DNA of 48,980 bases from the NCBI RefSeq assembly GCF_009904055.1, contig NZ_WYDP01000016.1, positions 1-48,980 of the forward strand, in the 5' to 3' direction. The notes under the pieces were generated by a model. That model saw nothing but the letters and a program-made list of their open reading frames with translations. It was not told the origin of the DNA and searched no databases. A program made the position numbers and the translations under genes. The DNA comes from Rubellimicrobium sp. CFH 75288 (GTDB lineage: Bacteria > Pseudomonadota > Alphaproteobacteria > Rhodobacterales > Rhodobacteraceae). Each line of letters opens with the position of its first letter. Position 1 is the first letter of the stretch. Positions 17,444 through 25,945 of the stretch are shown here, piece by piece.

Positions 17444-18285
17444 CGCTCGTGGCGCTGGCGGTGGCGGTCTGGCTGGGGGCCTGGGCGCTCAATGCCTGGC
17501 TGTCGGCGGGCGAGCGGGGGCGCAGCGCACCCGTCCGCGCGGCGGTGCCGCTGATCTTCGGGGCGACGATCCTGCTCGTCTGGGAGCTGGTCGTGCGCGG
17601 GCTTGCGGTGCCGCTCGCCATCCTGCCGCCGCCCTCGCGCATCGCCGCGACCTTTGCCGCGAACCTGCCGCTGCTCTGGGGCGATTTCGTGCAGACGATC
17701 GTGCGCGGCGCGCTGTCGGGCCTCGCGATCGGGGTGGCGGCGGCGCTGGTGGTGGCGGTGCTGGTGGACCGCTTCGACTGGCTGCGCCGGGGCCTGCTGC
17801 CGGTGGCGGGCTTCATGGCGGCGCTGCCCATCGTGGGCGTGGCGCCGATCATGGTGATGTGGTTCGGCTTTGGCCCCGCCTCCAAGGCGGCGGTCGTGGT
17901 GCTGATGGTGTTCTTTCCGATGCTGGTGAACGCGACCGCCGGGCTTCAGGACACCACGGCGATGCAGCGCGACCTGATGCGGACCTATGCGGCGGGCTAC
18001 TGGCAGACGCTGTGGCGGCTGCGCCTGCCCGCGGCAATGCCCTTCCTGTTCAACGGGCTCAAGATCGCCTCCACGCTCGCCATGATCGGGGCCATCGTCG
18101 CCGAATTCTTCGGCAGCCCGACGCAAGGGGTGGGGTTCCGCATCTCGGCGGCCAACGGGGCGCTGCAGATGGACATGGTCTGGTCCGCGATCCTGGTGGG
18201 CGCCCTTGCGGGCAGCGCGATCTACGGCATGATCGCGCTGGCGGAGCGGGCGGCGACCTTCTGGCATCCCTCTCAACGTCGATAA
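17440..18285 (+). CDS. ABC transporter permease (NitT/TauT type), second subunit
   Basis: 281 residues, starting at the GTG at 17440 that overlaps the previous gene's TGA by four bases. It has six predicted membrane segments and the coupling loop LMRTYAAGYWQTLWRLRLPAAMPFLFNGLKIA. The motif FFGSPTQGVGFRISAANG near the C-terminus is common in permeases of thiamine-precursor/riboflavin-like importers (family knowledge). Two different permeases plus one ATPase and one binding protein imply a heterodimeric channel. The gene ends 17 bases before the binding-protein gene. Confidence 0.9.
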   Translation: MTLVALAVAVWLGAWALNAWLSAGERGRSAPVRAAVPLIFGATILLVWELVVRGLAVPLAILPPPSRIAATFAANLPLLWGDFVQTIVRGALSGLAIGVAAALVVAVLVDRFDWLRRGLLPVAGFMAALPIVGVAPIMVMWFGFGPASKAAVVVLMVFFPMLVNATAGLQDTTAMQRDLMRTYAAGYWQTLWRLRLPAAMPFLFNGLKIASTLAMIGAIVAEFFGSPTQGVGFRISAANGALQMDMVWSAILVGALAGSAIYGMIALAERAATFWHPSQRR

Positions 18286-18302
18286 CAACAGGGAGACACC
18301 GA

Positions 18303-19292
18303 ATGACGAGACATCTCTCCATGGCTTCGGCCCTGGCCGTGGTGCTGGCCGCCCCCGCCCTGGCGCAGGACCCGGTCACGCTGCAGCTCAAATGGGTGAC
18401 GCAGGCGCAGTTCGCGGGCTATTACGCCGCGCTCGACCAGGGCTTCTACGAGGAGGAGGGGCTCGATGTCACGATCCTGCCCGGCGGGCCCGACATCGCG
18501 CCGCCGCAGGTGATCGCCGGCGGGGGGGCGGACGTGATCGTGGAATGGATGCCCGCCGCGCTGGCCGCGCGCGAGGCGGGCGTGCCGCTCGTCAACATCG
18601 CGCAGCCCTTCCAGAATTCGGGGATGCAGCTGACCTGCTGGGCCGACACGGGCATCCAGTCGCCCGAGGACCTGGCCAACCGCACGCTGGGCGTCTGGTT
18701 CTTCGGCAACGAATATCCGTTCCTGTCCTGGATGAGCCAGCTCGGCCTGTCGACCGACGGGCGCTCGGAGACGGGGGTGGAGGTCCTCAAGCAGGGCTTC
18801 AACGTGGACCCGCTCCTGCAGCGGCAGGCGGACTGCATCTCGACCATGACCTACAACGAGTACTGGCAGGTCATCGACGCGGGCGTGTCGCCCGAGGAAC
18901 TCGTCAACTTCCGCTACGAGGACCAGGGCGTGGCCACGCTCGAGGACGGGCTCTATGTGCTCGAGCCCAACCTCGAGGACCCGGCCTTCGTGGACAAGAT
19001 GGCCCGCTTCGTGCGCGCCTCCATGCGCGGCTGGCAATGGGCCATGGAGAACCCCGAGGAGGCGGCCGAGATCGTGCTCGAATACGACGAGACGGGCGCG
19101 CAGACGCTCGAGCATCAGGTGCGGATGATGGAGGAGGTGGCCAAGCTGATCGGCGAGTCGACCGGCGCGCTGGACCCCGCTGATGCCGAGCGCACGGTGG
19201 ACACGCTGCTTGCGGGCGGGTCGGACCCGGTGATCACCGCCCGGCCGGAGGGGGCCTGGACCTCCGTCGTCACGGATGCGGCGCTGAACTGA
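18303..19292 (+). CDS. ABC transporter substrate-binding protein (NMT1/THI5-like)
   Basis: A 329-residue periplasmic binding protein. The signal peptide is MTRHLSMASALAVVLAAPALAQ (cleavage after ALAQ). The mature protein begins VTLQLKWVTQAQFAGYYAAL, a hallmark of the NMT1/THI5-like domain that binds pyrimidine-type thiamine precursors and related small aromatics. The segment GGPDIAPPQVIAGGGADVIVEW follows. In this island the ligand is probably a pyrimidine or cyclic ureide. A GGGAGACACC ribosome site precedes the ATG at 18303. A strong hairpin follows the stop, separating this gene from the HyuA-like gene. Confidence 0.93.
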   Translation: MTRHLSMASALAVVLAAPALAQDPVTLQLKWVTQAQFAGYYAALDQGFYEEEGLDVTILPGGPDIAPPQVIAGGGADVIVEWMPAALAAREAGVPLVNIAQPFQNSGMQLTCWADTGIQSPEDLANRTLGVWFFGNEYPFLSWMSQLGLSTDGRSETGVEVLKQGFNVDPLLQRQADCISTMTYNEYWQVIDAGVSPEELVNFRYEDQGVATLEDGLYVLEPNLEDPAFVDKMARFVRASMRGWQWAMENPEEAAEIVLEYDETGAQTLEHQVRMMEEVAKLIGESTGALDPADAERTVDTLLAGGSDPVITARPEGAWTSVVTDAALN

Positions 19293-19299
19293 TCCCCCT

Positions 19300-19328
19300 C
19301 GCGGCGGCCTCCGGTCGGGGCCGCCGCG
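19300..19328 (+). terminator. Perfect 10-bp hairpin after binding-protein gene
   Basis: CGCGGCGGCC (19300-19309) and GGCCGCCGCG (19319-19328) are exact reverse complements around a nine-base loop, starting eight bases after the stop codon. There is no clear U-run. It may end the importer transcript or protect its 3' end while allowing read-through into the HyuA-like gene. Confidence 0.55.
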
Positions 19329-19349
19329 TCTGCTGCTGCGGGTGATGCC

Positions 19350-21359
19350 ATGAATGTCCTGCTGGGGATCGATACCGGCGGGACCTATACGGATGCCGCG
19401 ATCCTCGATGCCGCCGAGACGCGCGTCCTGGCCAAGGCCAAGGCGCTGACCACGCGGCCGGACCTGTCGGGCGGGGTGGGCGCGGCCATCGACGCGGCCC
19501 TGCGCGCGGCCGGCGTCGCGCCGGAGGCGGTGGGCATGGTCTCGCTCTCGACGACGCTGGCCACCAACGCGCTGGTCGAGGGGCAGGGGGGGTGCGCGGC
19601 GCTGGTGGCGATCGGCTTCGACGCGGGCGACCTCGGGCGGGACGGCCTGCCCGAGGCACTGGGCGCGGACCCGCTGATCGCGGTGGCGGGCGGGCACGAC
19701 CATGCGGGGGCCGAGCGTGCGCCGCTCGACCGCGAGGGGCTGGCCGCGGCGCTGGCGCGGCTGCCCGCGGGGCTGACGGGGGTGGCGGTCGCGGCGCGCT
19801 TTGCCACGCGCAACCCCGCCCACGAGGAGGCCGCGCGCGAGATGGTGCGCGCGGCCACGGGCCTGCCCGTCACCTGCTCGCACGAGCTCTCGGCCTCGCT
19901 CGGGGGGCCGCGGCGGGCGCTGACGGCGCTGCTCAACGCGCGGCTCGTGGGGCTGATCGCGCGGCTGCTGCACGCCGTCGAGGGGCACATGGCCCGGCGC
20001 GGCATCCGCGCGCCGCTGATGGTGGTGCGCGGGGACGGCGCGCTGATGGCGGCCGCGGTCGCGCATGAGCGGCCCGTCGAGACGATCCTGTCGGGTCCTG
20101 CCGCCTCGGCCGCCGGCGCGGCCTGGCTCGCGCGCGAGCCGCTCGCGCTCGTCTCGGATATCGGCGGGACGACGACGGACATCTGCCTGCTGCGCGATGG
20201 CCGGCCGGCCATCGACCCCGAGGGGGCGCGGGTGGGCCCGTGGCGCACCATGGTCGAGGCGGTCGCCATGCGCACCCATGGCCTCGGCGGGGACAGCGAG
20301 GTGGGGGTGGAGGGGGGGCTCTCGGGCGCGCTGCGTCTGGGGCCGCGCCGCCTCGTGCCCGTGGCGCTGCTCGCGCGCGACCATCCGGGCCCGGTCCATG
20401 CGGCGCTCGACGCCGCACTTGCGCAGGCGGCCGTGCCGGACGGGGCGGGCCGCTTCGTCCTGCCGCTCTGGGAGGCGCCGCCCGAGGGGCTGGACCCGCG
20501 CGAGGCGGCCGTGGCGGCACGGCTGGGCGGGGGGCCCCTGCCGCTGGGGGAGGTGCTGCGCAGCCGCGCGGAGGCCCCGGCGCTGCGGCGGCTGGTGGCG
20601 CGCGGGCTCGTGGCCGAGGCGGGGGCGACGCCCACGGATGCCGCGCATGTGCTGGGCCTGCAGCGCGACTTCGACGCGGAGGCGGCCGGCAAGGCGCTGG
20701 CGCTTCTGGCGCGGCGGCGCGCGGGATCGGGCGAGGCCCTGGCCCCGGATGCCGGCGCGATGGCGCGCCGCATCCTGGACGCGCTGGCCGGGCGCAGCGC
20801 CGAGGCCCTGCTGGAAGCGGCCCTGGCCGAGGAGGGGGGCTGGGAGGAGCCCGCGGCGCTCGCGCGGCACCCGCTCGCGCAGGCGGGGCTGCGGGGGCAC
20901 GAGGGGCTGGTGCGGGCGCGGCTCGCGCTCGGCGTGCCGGTGATCGCGCTGGGCGCCTCGGCTGGGACGCACTACCCGGCGGTGGGCGCGCGTCTGGGCA
21001 CGCGGGCGGTCGTGCCCGAGCATGCCGAGGTCGCCAATGCCGTGGGCGCGGTGGTCGGGCGCGTGACCGCCGCGGCCGAGGGGACGGTGACGATCCCCGC
21101 GCCGGGCCTGGCGGTCGCGCACGGGCCCGGCGGCCCGCGCCGCTTCGCCGATCCCGAGGCGGCGCTGGCCGCGCTGCGCGAGGCGCTGCGGGCCGAGGCG
21201 CGGGCGCGCGCCGCGCGGGCCGGGGCGGAGGAGACGGAATTCCTCGAGACCGAGACGCGGCAGGAGGCCGAGGTGGAGGGGCGCCGCGTGCCGGTGGAGC
21301 TGCGGCTGCGGGTCGTGGCGCAGGGCCGCGCCCGGCTGGGCCGCGAGGCGGCGGGCTGA
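19350..21359 (+). CDS. Hydantoinase/oxoprolinase family protein (HyuA-like)
   Basis: 669 residues of the N-methylhydantoinase A/acetophenone carboxylase ATPase subunit family. The N-terminal Hydant_A_N domain (residues ~3-180) starts LLGIDTGGTYTDAAILD, an ASKHA-type phosphate-1 motif, with LSTTLATNALVEG. The hydantoinase A domain (~200-490) has LVSDIGGTTTDICLLRDG. A C-terminal domain reaches the end. The length is close to normal. Such proteins normally need a HyuB partner for ATP-dependent ring opening of N-methylhydantoins or 5-oxoproline. No hyuB is present here: the next gene is galE. It follows the pyrimidine importer by 57 bases and is probably linked to cyclic-ureide breakdown, but its reaction cannot be read from sequence. 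Confidence 0.9.
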   Translation: MNVLLGIDTGGTYTDAAILDAAETRVLAKAKALTTRPDLSGGVGAAIDAALRAAGVAPEAVGMVSLSTTLATNALVEGQGGCAALVAIGFDAGDLGRDGLPEALGADPLIAVAGGHDHAGAERAPLDREGLAAALARLPAGLTGVAVAARFATRNPAHEEAAREMVRAATGLPVTCSHELSASLGGPRRALTALLNARLVGLIARLLHAVEGHMARRGIRAPLMVVRGDGALMAAAVAHERPVETILSGPAASAAGAAWLAREPLALVSDIGGTTTDICLLRDGRPAIDPEGARVGPWRTMVEAVAMRTHGLGGDSEVGVEGGLSGALRLGPRRLVPVALLARDHPGPVHAALDAALAQAAVPDGAGRFVLPLWEAPPEGLDPREAAVAARLGGGPLPLGEVLRSRAEAPALRRLVARGLVAEAGATPTDAAHVLGLQRDFDAEAAGKALALLARRRAGSGEALAPDAGAMARRILDALAGRSAEALLEAALAEEGGWEEPAALARHPLAQAGLRGHEGLVRARLALGVPVIALGASAGTHYPAVGARLGTRAVVPEHAEVANAVGAVVGRVTAAAEGTVTIPAPGLAVAHGPGGPRRFADPEAALAALREALRAEARARAARAGAEETEFLETETRQEAEVEGRRVPVELRLRVVAQGRARLGREAAG

Positions 21360-21427
21360 GACTGCGCGGGGGCTTGATCCCGCCGGGCCCCGGCCCGACA
21401 AGGCCGCGGGCCTGGCGGAGGGTTAGG

Positions 21428-22465
21428 ATGCGGGTTCTGGTCACGGGCGGGGCAGGCTATCTGGGCAGCCACACGCTTCTGGAACTGCTGGGGCAGGGCC
21501 ACGAGGCCCTCGTGGTGGACGATTTCCGCAACGCGAGTCCCGTCGCGCTCGAGCGCGTGCGCGCGCTGAGCAACGGCGGCGCCTTCGGGGTCGAGCGGCT
21601 CGACATCCGCGACGCGCCCCGCCTGGTCGAGGCCGCGCGCGCCTTCCGGCCCGAGGCGGCGATCCACTTCGCGGGGCTCAAGTCCGTGGGCGAGAGCGGG
21701 GCGCGCGCGCTCGACTACTGGGACGTGAACGTGGGCGGCACGGTGGCCCTGCTGCGGGCGCTCGAGGAGGCGGGCTGCGGCCTCGTGATCTTTTCCTCCT
21801 CGGCCACCGTCTATGGCGAGCCGGCCGAGCCGCGCCCCTTCCGCGAGGACGACCCCGTGCGCCCGGCCAACGTCTATGGCCGCACCAAGGCCGCGGCCGA
21901 GGCGGTGCTGCGCGACTGGGCGGCGGCGGCGCCGGGGCGGGCGGCGCTGCTGCTGCGCTACTTCAACCCGGTGGGGGCCCATGCCTCGGGCCGGATCGGC
22001 GAGGACCCGCGCGGCGTGCCCGAGAACCTGATGCCCTTTCTCGCGCAGGTGGCGACGGGGCGGCGGGCGGCCCTGCGCATCTGGGGCTCGGACTATCCGA
22101 CCCCCGACGGGACGGGGGTGCGCGACTACATCCATGTGGAGGACCTGGCCGAGGCGCATGTGGCGGCGCTTGCGCGGGCCCGGCACCTGGCGGGCGCGGG
22201 CGGCGGGGCGGAGGCGTTCAACCTCGGGACCGGCAAGGGCACCAGCGTGCTCGAGATGCTCAGGGCCTTCGAGGCGGTGGTGGGCCGTCCGCTGCCCCAC
22301 GAGATGGCGCCGCGCCGGTCCGGCGACGTGGCCGAGATGCGGGCCGATTGCAGCCGGGCGGCGGCGGATCTGGGCTGGCGGGCGCGGCGCGACCTGCGGG
22401 CGATGGTCGAGAGCCTGTGGCGCTGGCAGAGCGCCAATCCCGACGGCTACGGCACCGACGGCTGA
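21428..22465 (+). CDS. galE: UDP-glucose 4-epimerase
   Basis: 345 residues of the extended SDR family. The NAD-binding motif VTGGAGYLGSHTLLELL is at the N-terminus. Ser in SSSATVYGEP and the YGRTK catalytic pair are present. The RYFNPVGAHASG and GVRDYIHVEDLAEAH segments identify GalE among nucleotide-sugar epimerases. It interconverts UDP-glucose and UDP-galactose (or the GlcNAc forms) for surface polysaccharide. GGAGGGTTAGG precedes the ATG at 21428. The 3' end overlaps the convergent sugar-transferase gene by 19 bases. Neighbouring glycan genes support a role in exopolysaccharide or lipopolysaccharide synthesis. Confidence 0.94.
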   Translation: MRVLVTGGAGYLGSHTLLELLGQGHEALVVDDFRNASPVALERVRALSNGGAFGVERLDIRDAPRLVEAARAFRPEAAIHFAGLKSVGESGARALDYWDVNVGGTVALLRALEEAGCGLVIFSSSATVYGEPAEPRPFREDDPVRPANVYGRTKAAAEAVLRDWAAAAPGRAALLLRYFNPVGAHASGRIGEDPRGVPENLMPFLAQVATGRRAALRIWGSDYPTPDGTGVRDYIHVEDLAEAHVAALARARHLAGAGGGAEAFNLGTGKGTSVLEMLRAFEAVVGRPLPHEMAPRRSGDVAEMRADCSRAAADLGWRARRDLRAMVESLWRWQSANPDGYGTDG

Positions 22466-23262
22466 GGGGTGGCAGAGGGCGTTGTGGCTCCGGGCGCCTG
22501 CGGGGGCGGCGGGGCGGGATCGGGGCTGCGGCGGAACGGGCGCAGTGCCGTGCGCGCCACGAGGCAGAGGTCGAGCCAGAGGCTCCAGCGGCGCTGGTAG
22601 AGCAGGTCGAGCCGCGCCTTGCGGGGGATGCAAAGCCGACGATAGACCGCCTCCGTCTCGTCCGGCGTGCGGCAGGCGGCCAGAAGCCGCTCCTCCTCCT
22701 CGTGGAAGACGAGGGTGGCGAGCCCTGTGATTCCCGGCCGGGCCTGCAGGACGCGCCCGTAGAGTTCGGGATAGGCCTCGACATAGCGGCGCAGGGGCGG
22801 GCGGGGTCCCACGAGGCTCATCTCGCCGCGCAGGACGTTCCAGAGCTGGGGCAGCTCGTCGGCGCGGGTGCGCCGCAGGAAGCGGTGGAGCCGCGACATC
22901 GCCGCGGCCTTGTCGCCCCCCGTCACGCCGCCCACGGCATCCGCGCCCACCGCCATGGTGCGGAACTTGATGAGCCGGAAGGGGCGGCCCGGCGCGGCCA
23001 TCCGCTCGCTCATGTAGAGGATGGGGCGCCCTTCGGCCACCAGCAGGACCAGGGCCACCAGAAGCATGACCGGCCACAGCAGCAGAAGCAGCACGAGCGA
23101 GACCGACAGGTCGAAGGCCCGCTTGCCCCAGGGCATCCGGCCCGGCCGCGCGACGACCGGCGGTGCCGGGCGAGCGGTCCGAACGGCCGGACGGCCGCGG
23201 CGGGAGGAGTCCATCCCCGCGGGCGTGAAGGGGCGGGCCAAGGCGGTGTCGATCTTGGTCAT
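22447..23262 (-). CDS. Undecaprenyl-phosphate sugar transferase (ExoY/WcaJ-like)
   Basis: 271 residues of the bacterial sugar transferase family, which loads the first sugar phosphate onto the lipid carrier at the inner membrane. A variable N-terminus (1-45) is followed by a membrane helix (about 50-78, LSVSLVLLLLLWPVMLLVALVLL). The catalytic region has RPFRLIKFRTM, RADELPQLWNVLRGEMSLVGPRP and ARPGITGLA. The C-terminal ~70 residues (YRRLCIPRKARLDLLYQRRWSLWLDL) also match the family. The tail after it is proline-rich and is the part that overlaps the galE 3' end. The start is ATG 23262. Confidence 0.92.
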   Translation of the reverse strand: MTKIDTALARPFTPAGMDSSRRGRPAVRTARPAPPVVARPGRMPWGKRAFDLSVSLVLLLLLWPVMLLVALVLLVAEGRPILYMSERMAAPGRPFRLIKFRTMAVGADAVGGVTGGDKAAAMSRLHRFLRRTRADELPQLWNVLRGEMSLVGPRPPLRRYVEAYPELYGRVLQARPGITGLATLVFHEEEERLLAACRTPDETEAVYRRLCIPRKARLDLLYQRRWSLWLDLCLVARTALRPFRRSPDPAPPPPQAPGATTPSATPQPSVP

Positions 23263-23346
23263 GGCCCTGTCTAGGCCGATCGCCGACGGAGGATCAAGCG
23301 CTTGTGAGCCGTTCGCGACGGGAGTGTGGAGGACCGGCCGCCCCCC

Positions 23347-23364
23347 TCGGCGCCTTTGCGCCGA
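23347..23364 (-). terminator. Short hairpin after sulfotransferase gene
   Basis: TCGGCGC (23347-23353) and GCGCCGA (23358-23364) pair perfectly around a four-base CTTT loop. It lies 16 bases beyond the stop of the leftward sulfotransferase gene and before the next leftward gene. With a one-base bulge the stem extends into flanking CCC/GGG. No U-tract is seen. Confidence 0.45.
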
Positions 23365-23380
23365 CGGGCGTGCGTCCGGC

Positions 23381-24199
23381 CTAGTCCGCGAGCTTGGCGT
23401 GAACCTCCTCGAGGTCGATCGCCCGGCGCGGCTCGCGCCGGTCGGGATCGTCGAAGTCGTAGCCGAAGAGCTGGAAGTCCCGGCGGTAGATCTCCCACAT
23501 CAGGTGGCGCGACAGGTCGTCGAAATAGGCCGAGACGGGATGGGCCCGCGGGGGGCCGTGCCCCTCGCTCTCGTTGAAGCGGGGAATCGCGCCCAGATCG
23601 ACCGGATGGGGCGTCTGCGCCCGCCCGAGGACGCCTCCCATCCCCTCGTCGAAGCGTTCGGTGGGAAAGATGACGTCGTAGCGCCCGCCATTGACGATGA
23701 AGGTGGAGATGTGCCCCGACATCGCCGACCAGTGGATGTCGGGGTCCATCGGCTTGCGGAAGCGGATCGTGTCGCGCGCAAAGAGCAGGAACCGGCGAAA
23801 GGAGCGGATCTGGTCGAACTGCCAGCCGTCCTCGGGGCGTCCGACCTCCACGCCGTAGCGCTGGACCAGCATCGGCACGAGGTTGCCGCGATAGCGCCGG
23901 CCGTTGCGCTGGATGCCCGCGATCTTGTCGAGAAAGCACGACAGGATGCGCGCATAGGGGTTGCGCACCGCCGTGAAGGCCACGCCGCGCCGCGCGCGCA
24001 CCGCTTCCTCGATGGGGCCCTGGCTGCCGGGAAGGGCCCATTTGTGCAGGCCCTCCTCGGCGTCGTGGATGTCGCCCGCGAAGAAGCGGCCGTGATCGGA
24101 GAAGAACATGATCTGCCCGATCGTGGAGCAGGCGCATTTGGGCACGACCCGGTAGATCAGGCTGCCGCTCTGCGTCATCCAGGTGCCCGGAAACCCCAT
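23381..24199 (-). CDS. Sulfotransferase family 2 protein
   Basis: About 272 residues resembling carbohydrate sulfotransferases (Sulfotransfer_2). The 5'-phosphosulfate loop is PKCACSTIGQ (residues 20-29) and the 3'-phosphate-binding segment is AFTAVRNPYARILSCFLDK. Both are needed for PAPS binding. The remainder includes DEGMGGVLGRAQTPHP and a C-terminal DFQLFGYDFDD typical of the family. It would transfer sulfate from PAPS to a glycan. The ATG at 24199 is preferred because similarity to the family starts near MTQSGSLIYRVVPK. An in-frame ATG at 24298 would add a low-complexity extension. It is divergent from the branching glycosyltransferase at 24355, suggesting both modify one glycan. Confidence 0.85.
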   Translation of the reverse strand: MGFPGTWMTQSGSLIYRVVPKCACSTIGQIMFFSDHGRFFAGDIHDAEEGLHKWALPGSQGPIEEAVRARRGVAFTAVRNPYARILSCFLDKIAGIQRNGRRYRGNLVPMLVQRYGVEVGRPEDGWQFDQIRSFRRFLLFARDTIRFRKPMDPDIHWSAMSGHISTFIVNGGRYDVIFPTERFDEGMGGVLGRAQTPHPVDLGAIPRFNESEGHGPPRAHPVSAYFDDLSRHLMWEIYRRDFQLFGYDFDDPDRREPRRAIDLEEVHAKLAD

Positions 24200-24354
24200 C
24201 GGCCCTCTGCCCCCCGTTGTGCCGCCCCCCGGCCGGGGGCCCTGTGGCCGGCCGGACCTCCGGGCGGAGGAAGCGGCGGACCGGGCCTGTTTATTCATCC
24301 TTCGTTCACGCTATCAAGGCTAAACCCTGCGGGGACAGCCAGCGAGCCTCAGCC

Positions 24355-25932
24355 ATGGCGCAGATCGCCTTTATCCTGCTCTGCCACAAGGACCCGGACG
24401 CGATCATCCAGCAGGCCATGCAGCTGACGGCGGCGGGCGATTGCGTCGCCATCCATTTCGACGCCCGCGCGCCCCGCGCGGCCTACGAGCGCATCCGCGC
24501 CGGCCTGGCCGGCAACCCGTCCGTCGTCTTTGCGCGCCGGCGCCTGCGCTGCGGCTGGGGCGAATGGAGCCTGGTGGCCGCCACGCTGCTGGCGGTGGAG
24601 GCGGCGGTGGCGGCCTTTCCGCGGGCCACGCATTTCTACATGCTGTCGGGCGACTGCATGGCCATCAAGTCCTCGGCCTATGCCCGCGCCTTCCTCGACG
24701 CGGAGGAATGCGACTATGTGGAGAGCTTCGACTTCTTCGAGTCGGACTGGATCAAGACCGGCCTCAAGGAGGAGCGCCTCCTCTACCGCTTCTTCTTCAA
24801 CGAGCGCGCGCACAAGCGCCTGTTCTACCTCGCGCTGGACTGGCAGAAGCGGCTGGGGCTGGCGCGGCGCGTGCCGGCCGACATTCAGGTGATGATCGGC
24901 TCGCAATGGTGGTGCCTGCGGCGGCGGACGATCGAGGCGATCCTGCGCTTCGTGCGCGAGCGGCGCGACGTGGTGCGCTTCTTCCGCACGACCTGGATCC
25001 CGGACGAGACCTTCTTCCAGACCCTCGTGCGCCATCTGGTGCCAGAGCCGGAGATCCGCTCGCGCACGCTGACATTCCTGATGTTCACCGATTACGGAGT
25101 GCCGGTGACGTTCCACAACGACCATTACGACCTGCTGATCGCGCAGGACTACCTGTTCGCGCGCAAGATCAGCCCCGAGGCCGCGGAGCTCAAGCGGCGG
25201 CTGGGGCGGCTGTGGGCGTCCGGCCGGACCGATTTCCGCATCTCGGGCGAGGGGCGGCGCCTCTACCAGTTCCTCACGGGGCGCGGCCGGATCGGCCGGC
25301 GCTTCGCCCCGCGCTTCTGGGAGCGGGAGGCGAGCCTGGGTCCCGAGCACGAGCTTCTGATCGTGGCCTGCAAGAAGTGGCACGTGGCCAAGCGCCTGGT
25401 CGGCTCGATCAAGCACCACACCAACATTCCCGCGATCGACTACCTCTTCAACGAGGAGGACACGCCCCTGCCCGACCTGGGCGGCATCCAGACCACCCTG
25501 GCCAAGCGCACGCGCCACCGCCGCGCGCTGATGCGCATGCTGTTCGACTTCCACGAGACCGACCGGCTGGTGATCTGCCTCGACCCGGGCAGCATGGACC
25601 TGTTGCAGGACTTCTACGCCGACCGGGCGCTGACCCGGCTTCTGGAGGTCGAATGCCAGTTCACCGACGCCTATCTGGTCGGCCATGCGCAGCGGATCGG
25701 CCTGGCGGGCGAGCAGACCCCGCCCGAGACGATGGCGCAGATCCTGCCGGCCATCCGCTTCGACATCCGCCACGAGAGCGACCGGATCCGCGATGCGGGA
25801 TTTCCCCGCCACGGGCGCATCTCCGAACTGCGCAGCCCCGAGGAGAATGCCGGGCCGATCGCCGCCTTCCTGTCCGTGAGCGCGGAAACCGCGCGCGGCA
25901 TCGCCGAGACCCCCTATCTGTTCAGCGACTGA
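24355..25932 (+). CDS. Core-2/I-branching-type glycosyltransferase with C-terminal DUF5928-like domain
   Basis: 525 residues. The N-terminal ~260 residues resemble the beta-1,6-N-acetylglucosaminyltransferase (Branch, GT14) domain: FILLCHKDPDAI, VAIHFDARAP, a WGEWSLV segment, FYMLSGDCMAI and the WIPDETFFQTLVRH region. The C-terminal half (about 270-525), with ELLIVACKKWHVAKRLVGSIK and DFYADRALTRLLEVECQF, matches what I know as DUF5928 in Rhodobacterales. It has no assigned function. No signal peptide or membrane segment is seen, so it probably works in the cytosol. The start at 24355 gives MAQIAFILLCHKD. The divergent sulfotransferase and nearby sugar transferase suggest synthesis of a sulfated surface glycan. 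Confidence 0.85.
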   Translation: MAQIAFILLCHKDPDAIIQQAMQLTAAGDCVAIHFDARAPRAAYERIRAGLAGNPSVVFARRRLRCGWGEWSLVAATLLAVEAAVAAFPRATHFYMLSGDCMAIKSSAYARAFLDAEECDYVESFDFFESDWIKTGLKEERLLYRFFFNERAHKRLFYLALDWQKRLGLARRVPADIQVMIGSQWWCLRRRTIEAILRFVRERRDVVRFFRTTWIPDETFFQTLVRHLVPEPEIRSRTLTFLMFTDYGVPVTFHNDHYDLLIAQDYLFARKISPEAAELKRRLGRLWASGRTDFRISGEGRRLYQFLTGRGRIGRRFAPRFWEREASLGPEHELLIVACKKWHVAKRLVGSIKHHTNIPAIDYLFNEEDTPLPDLGGIQTTLAKRTRHRRALMRMLFDFHETDRLVICLDPGSMDLLQDFYADRALTRLLEVECQFTDAYLVGHAQRIGLAGEQTPPETMAQILPAIRFDIRHESDRIRDAGFPRHGRISELRSPEENAGPIAAFLSVSAETARGIAETPYLFSD

Positions 25933-25945
25933 GAAAGGACCGCCC

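Noticed and set aside
24200-24298. 33-residue N-terminal extension of the sulfotransferase from ATG 24298
   Set aside because: The extension is Arg/Gly/Pro low complexity. Its ribosome site would abut the start codon, and domain similarity begins after 24199.
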